From Typhlomys cinereus (lineage: Eukaryota > Chordata > Mammalia > Rodentia > Platacanthomyidae): DNA of 64,000 nt. Location: the NCBI GenBank assembly GCA_023101885.1, contig JALPQD010000101.1:4744100-4808099 (forward strand), written 5' to 3'. The notes under the pieces are model-generated. The model was given only the letters and a program-made list of their open reading frames with translations, did not search any database and was not told where the DNA came from. The position numbers and the translations under genes are program-made. This document shows, piece by piece, positions 58,372 through 64,000 of the stretch; positions within the stretch are counted from its first letter, which is position 1, and every line of letters begins with the position of its first letter.

Positions 58372-58673
58372 TTTAAAATTTTTTTTATTATTTATTTATT
58401 CAATTGTATGTGTGTGTGCATGTGTGTATGTATGTGTGTGCGTGTAGAACCACGGACGAATTCGGGAACCACCATGGACGCCTCCACCTCCTCCTTGTCT
58501 AGTCTGCCCCGGGATTCACAGGCTCCGCCCTACTAGGGCCAGAAACGCAGGCCGCCCCCGCTTCCATCTGGCCCTGCTCACACCTGGCGTCTATACATGG
58601 GGTCTAGGATCCGAACTCAGGACCTTCCGCCTGCAAGGCAGAGGCTTAACCCCTGAGCCACCTCTCCAGCCCC
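58372..58673 (-). mobile_element. SINE-A copy 5, very young, with internal 16-bp insert
   Basis: Full-length reverse copy with an intact GGGCTGGAGAGGTGGCTCAG head (complement near 58655-58673), flanked by a perfect 16-bp duplication, TCCAACCTATTCTTTT, at 58356 and 58674. Between the GC-rich body and the tRNA-like head it has about 16 extra bases (58572-58587) absent from the other four copies. Confidence 0.93.
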
Positions 58674-59782
58674 TCCAACCTATTCTTTTGATGTCATAGC
58701 AGACTTTATAGACTAGTCTGGCCAGCCGGCTTGCTCTGGGGATTCCCATACTCACCTTCAGGAATGGCAGGTGGCCTGTCCAGTATTCTATTGGGAAACC
58801 CCTGGGAAACTGAGCTCCGGTCCTTTTCCTTGCATAGCAAATGTTGTAACTGCCAAGCCGTTTCTTCAGCACAGCCTAAACATTTCATAATGATACAGTT
58901 TGGTTCCACTGTGTGTTTTGTAGTAAATTTCCTGAGAATATGGAGAGGCTGAATGAATGACAGCATCAACACCTGCAGAGTTTCTACCTAGATTTCTACT
59001 GTCACTGGTGTTTTGCTTTCTTTCCTTATTTCTTCTCTCCATTTGCATCTGCTCACCTTACTCTTAGATTCACTTCAAAGTGCCTTAACCCTGTCGGCAT
59101 ACATATCTAGCATTAACTCCTCTTACAGTTCAATTTTAAAGGTCGGAATTATAGAGAGTGAATGGGTGACACATACAGTTTGGACCATAACATTACAGTC
59201 ATGTAGCTCACATCATCATGAAGATACAAAACATCTGCATTACTTCTGAACAGTCCCTCAGGGCCCTTCCCCCTAGTCGCCACCCCAGTGCTCCAGTCTC
59301 CATTCCCCTACTCCCAGCAACCCTCCTGCTGCCAGTTTTATTCTACCGTGGATTAGCTTAAGCTGTACTGAAGCATCTCATGCTTGGGATCACTGGCCAG
59401 GTGCAGTAGTGGCTGGCCTCCTTCAGACAGTGTGATGCTCCTAAAACCCTTCTCTACCCTTATGATGTTTTGGTAGCACCTCTGTTTTACACATCGCATG
59501 ATGTTTTGTGGCTACAGACTGAAGAGAACTTTGGCATGAGCGATTTGGGTGCAGACACTTCCCACCAGGCCAATCTTGTAAGTACTGAGGTGTCAGCTTT
59601 GTCTAAACACCAGCAGAGTCTGCAGTTGGCTCCATTACACAAACTCCTTTTTCTCCCCCCACCTCCCACCCCCGTGGACGAGGAAATCATGGGAACTGGG
59701 TGTTCTGGAAAAGACTGGCCAGAGCCCAGGAGTCAGGGGACTCAACAGTCCGTCCAAGGCACCTCTGTCAGGTGCATAGCTT

Positions 59783-60082
<300 letters not shown>

Positions 60083-60107
60083 GTGCGCATATGCACAAGC
60101 GTGTGTA

Positions 60108-60109
60108 AG

Positions 60110-60150
<41 letters not shown>
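60108..60150. repeat. (AC)n microsatellite
   Basis: About 18 AC units right of the truncated SINE-B. Confidence 0.92.
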
Positions 60151-60152
<2 letters not shown>

Positions 60153-60611
60153 GCACCAGCATGCACGCGCACTCTTACATACTCATATCTTAGGATACAT
60201 GGTCTCCATCCAGCGGCTAGAAAGAGATTATGGACCCTTGGGGACATGGGGCCCTGTTGGCAGATACAAGGGCTTGAGGGCAGGCTGGAGGGTTGTAGGT
60301 TAGCCCAGTTGCAGCCTGAGCTCTCTGCTTGCTGGTCAGCTGAAGTGGGAGGAGCCAACAGCTCCAAGCTCCTACCACCAAGACCTCTGTCATTCCTTCA
60401 GTGCCATGATGGACCCAACCTTCTCAAACCAGGAGCCAGAATTCATCCCGCCTCTCGCAAGTCGTCGGCCAGGTATTTTATTGCCAAGATCGTGAAAGTA
60501 GCTGATATCACACACATTCATAATGTTGTACGGTCATCACCACCACCCTCCATCTCCAGGACTGTTTTTTTTTCTTGCAAGACTGAATTTTTATCCATTA
60601 ATAACATGGCT

Positions 60612-60776
60612 GTTAGTTACAATTGTCAACTTAACAATTGAAAACTGAGCCTTAAGGCACACTTATGAAGAAGGACAGCTAAGGCAAACCTCTGAGTGTG
60701 CCTGTAGGAGATTATCTAATTGACATGGGAAGACCCTGTCCATCATGGGTAGAACCTTCCCTGATCAAGTGAAGAG

Positions 60777-60834
<58 letters not shown>

Positions 60835-61045
60835 GCTGGAGTTTGACAGTCTGGTAAGTTAGCAGATATGCTTGGGTGCCTTGTCCTCTCTCAGCTCAGC
60901 TCTTCCTGTGCAGTCACTTCCCTCAGCTCCTGAGACTGACTTCATTCTCCTTTGTGATGATCAGTTGGAACCTGAAGTCATAAGCTGAATAAACCCCTTG
61001 CTCCCTGAAATTGTCCGGGAGGTTGTCTTTACAGCCAGACAAAGA
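60612..61045 (+). mobile_element. LTR-like element (family L), forward copy with (GA)n
   Basis: TTAGTTACAATTGTCAACTT on the left, CTAATTGACATGGGAAGACC, a (GA)n run of about 50 bp at 60777-60830, GAATAAACCCCTTGCTCCCT with the AATAAA signal, ending near GGTTGTCTTTACAGCC. Its orientation is opposite to the copy at 61757. Confidence 0.62.
60777..60830. repeat. (GA)n microsatellite
   Basis: GA run with one AAA interruption inside the LTR-like element at 60612-61045. Confidence 0.93.
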
Positions 61046-61354
61046 GGTGGCTCCAGAACCCAGAGGTGGAGAACGGACAGTCTGATTTGCTGCAGCTCAC
61101 AGTTGTCTTATTTGAACATGGTTTGCCAGTTGGCTCAACTTGTGATTGGCTGACACCAGGCTAGTTGCCTGCTTCCACATCAAGTTAGGTGATAGTTCAC
61201 AATGTGCAGGGAGGCCTTAGAGTTAAACGTGAGCTGCCTGGGGAAGATCAGGCTATACTCAGCACTCACAGTGCAGAAGGCTTCTAGATTGCCTACATCA
61301 TCACCTGCAAGATTCTCTATCTTTGTGGGTATGTAGTGTGTCTCTTCATGATTT

Positions 61355-61642
61355 TGATTTTATTTTTTTTAGTGTGTGTGTGTGAGTGCGAGTGTGCGTG
61401 TGCGCCTGTGTATATCAGACGGCATTGTGTGTGCCTGTAGAGGCTCAAGGATGACATCAGAAATCATCCTGGCTTGCTCCACCTTCTTTTTGCTTTGTTC
61501 TGGGATTCTCTAGGCTCTGCCTTCCAGGGCTGAAAGTGTAGGTCACCGCCGTTTCGGTGTGAGATGTGGGATTTGGCATGTGAACTCAAGTCCTTCTGTT
61601 TGTGAGTCAGAGTCCTAAGGCCTGAACCATCTCTCTAGCCCT
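61355..61642 (-). mobile_element. SINE-B copy
   Basis: Reverse copy with GAAATCATCCTGGCTTGCTC and head complement GAACCATCTCTCTAGCCC. Its tail is an interrupted GT/GC stretch at 61371-61412. Confidence 0.82.
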
Positions 61643-61756
61643 CTTGTCCTGATTTTGATCTGTATTTTCCTGGTAGTTAGTGATGCTGGCATTTTTGTAG
61701 ATTTCACATGAGGAATGTTCTGAGTGGAAAGTGGAAGATCGGTGTGAGGGAGGTGT

Positions 61757-62185
61757 GGCAGTTATTCCATATGATGTCAATAAATTCATGACCAAGCAGC
61801 TTAAGGGAACAAGGGCTTTCATTCTCTCTTATAATTCTTGTTTACGGTTTCTTATCCAGCGTGGCAGGAGAGCTCATATTTACATGGAGAGCTAGGGAAC
61901 TGGTCCCATAGACCCATGGGAGCACTAAGAAAGGGTCAATCCTCACTTGCAAGATGAGCATGTCTGGCCAAGGGTACCAAAGGACGCCAACCTCCCTACC
62001 AAACTCCCTCCATGTTATTCATCTGCCCGGGGTATAACCCCGCCCACCATGGGCTGGACCTTCCCCAACAACTAGGCAGTCTCCTGCAGGCTTGCTCAGA
62101 ACCTAATTCAACCACTAGTTCTCTATAAATGTACCTGGAATTCAAGCTCTGAACTGTCAACTTGACCCCCGTATGTAACTATAAA
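61757..62185 (-). mobile_element. LTR-like element (family L)
   Basis: TGTGGCAGTTATTCCATATG, AAGCAGCTTAAGGGAACAAG, CATCTGCCCGGGGTATAACC, GCCCACCATGGGCTGGACC and CCCGTATGTAACTATAA. Well preserved. Confidence 0.68.
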
Positions 62186-62189
62186 AGGA

Positions 62190-63320
62190 GGCTCCTCTAG
62201 AAGACATGATGACTCGAGAAGGGTCAGCAAGAGAGGTGGGACCAGACTGGTCCCGTTGGACTTGCAGATTGTCGCTGTGAGTTTGACTTTGAATATATCA
62301 GTGAAGCCCAGAGGGCTTTGAACAAGACAGAGCATGATCTACTTATACTTTTAAAGGGTTTTGCACTGGCTTTCTGACCACACTGTTTTTTTTTTTCCCC
62401 AATAGGGCATCATCTGGGCCTAATTATCCACTGAGCACACTTAGCAGCAGTATTTATCATCATCGTAAAAGCACACAGTGTGGGGAAGAGATTTATGGTT
62501 TACAAAATGCCTCCAAATTCATGATCACATTCGGTTCCTGAGCCGACTTCGGCAGCCCCTAGTCTCCTTGGCCCAGTGCCTCTCGCAAGCCGTCTCCTTG
62601 TATACACCACACGTTAGGCACTTGGCATTTCAGGAGCCGAGCTGGGCGTGTCCCCTCGTGATCGCAAAGTGACTTCAATGTCTTTGGCAGACACAGCCAT
62701 CACAGTAACTTACTGGCTCGGGAGCCTGCTTGAAATTAGCCTCTGTTTATAGCTAAGCTGTGGTTGCCTGTTCCCAAATCGTCCAGTGGAAACCATGTTT
62801 CTCTTTCAGGGCCCTTTCTCCCATAACCTTTGACACAGTGCTTTGCTCCCTGGTGGACCAGTCACTGTCTCTGCCTATATGCCTGTGAGCTCTACTTATT
62901 AACTACACATTTCAGGTTTCTTTCAAAGAAACCTTTAGTTCCTCTTCTTCTAGGAGAAGTGAGACACACAAGAAGGTATACATTCTCCCACTGTGCATAT
63001 ATTGAGTTTCCACTGTGTGTGGTCACTGTGGTAAACACTGGGTGCATAATGAGGAACAAATGGGCCTAAGTGTGTCTTGGGCTTTACATCCAGGAAAAGT
63101 AAGATGGATGGATGAGGCATGGGGTGTGGGCAGAGATGGCATATGGTATCACAGATGCGATCCACACCCAGGAGTGATGTAAACACAAGGCAACGCGTGT
63201 GATGGTCACGTCGTGGTAATCACATTCAGAACATAAGCTTGTCTGCGAAGACTTGGCCTCCTTCAGATAACTTTTTTGGGAGTCTAACTAACAACTTCAT
63301 TTACTGATGGAAGAGTAAGG
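62190..63320. other. Repeat-poor stretch, no gene seen
   Basis: No SINE or LTR is evident. A MIR-like patch may lie near 62490-62530 (TTTACAAAATGCCTCCAAAT). The rest is unassigned. Confidence 0.4.
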
Positions 63321-63324
63321 TCTG

Positions 63325-63600
63325 GGAAAGGCGCGCTGGCTCAAGTGTTAAGGTCTTGGCCTCCTAAGAAACAGGACCTGAATTTGGATTCTTAGATCCC
63401 ATGTAAAAATGCAGGGCGGACATGGCAGTGGCCTGCAATTCCAGCTCTGGAAGGCAAAGCCTGGGAAACCCCAGAGCAAAGCTAAAAGGACGTAGAACAG
63501 TCCAGGATGATTCCCAGTGTCACTCTTGGGCCTCCATAGGCACACACACTCATGTGCCCTCTTGTACACATACACATATACATGCAAAAACAAAACAAAC
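63325..63600 (+). mobile_element. SINE-B copy
   Basis: Worn head (GCGCGCTGGCTCAAGTGTTA), body GGCAAAGCCTGGGAAACCCC and CAGTCCAGGATGATTCCCAG, CA-rich tail then AAAACAAAACAAAC. Confidence 0.8.
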
Positions 63601-64000
63601 AAATGAACAGAAATAATAAAGCCCGAGATTCAGTTATCTAAAGAGAACTCCGCAGGGTAAGTATGCTACTGGTAACAATGTATTTTTCACAAGGCAGAAA
63701 AACAAAACAAAACAAGCCAAAGGAACTAAATTTGGTTCCGAATCCAGAGTTCCTACACACACTATCCTTGAGAATTCAGACACATACTGCCTGATAGATA
63801 GTTCTTTCTGTTCAGGTTTCTACTGAATAGCAGGGTAACCGGGATTGGTGTCTTCTGGGTGCAATATTCCTTTTTTTTTTTCTTTTTTTTTTTTGTAAGA
63901 GTTTGGGATTCCTTTAGTGGGTTGCTGGAGTAGGAGCCTGGAATTGCCCACTCTATAAAAAGTCTAAAGAACAGCTTGATGTCACAGCAAGCGATCAAAG

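Overview
This is vertebrate nuclear DNA from a rodent: a short, split protein-coding gene with GT-AG introns, one CpG-island promoter, long non-coding stretches, and dense interspersed repeats. The repeats are tRNA-derived SINEs, ID/B1/B4-like SINE remnants, MIR, old L1 pieces and solo LTRs, with very many (CA)n, (GA)n and (CT)n tracts. The commonest SINEs are B2-like in their head but have bodies I do not know from mouse or rat. A non-murid rodent such as a dipodoid or spalacid is my best guess, and the species is not proven.

The one gene I can name is COX10 (mitochondrial protoheme IX farnesyltransferase, or heme O synthase), on the minus strand. Coding exon 1 (8660-8702) encodes the start of the mitochondrial leader. 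Coding exon 2 (2879-3003) encodes the next stretch, which matches mammalian COX10 closely. The later exons, which carry the membrane prenyltransferase domain, lie beyond the left edge. The two exons join in frame to give 56 codons. Positions 3004-8659 are intron 1 and 1-2878 are part of intron 2.

The promoter lies in a CpG island at about 8230-9160. It has a YY1-type site, two ETS sites and GC boxes just upstream of the COX10 start codon. This arrangement suits a housekeeping and probably bidirectional promoter. From about 9200 to the right edge I find no confident protein-coding exon. From knowledge of the human locus, where COX10-AS1 is divergent to COX10 and HS3ST3A1 lies far upstream, this half is probably intergenic and may hold a divergent lncRNA. 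One strong donor (9218) and one well-formed candidate exon (49443-49572) fit that idea but prove nothing.

The rest is repeat landscape. A young SINE (called SINE-A here) has five copies, two with perfect 15-16 bp target-site duplications. An older relative (SINE-B) has about nineteen copies, most ending in CA repeats. An LTR-like family of about 400-430 bp has about ten copies. Fragments of L1, MaLR/ERVL LTRs and MIR fill in. No rRNA or tRNA gene, CRISPR array or new multi-gene system was found.
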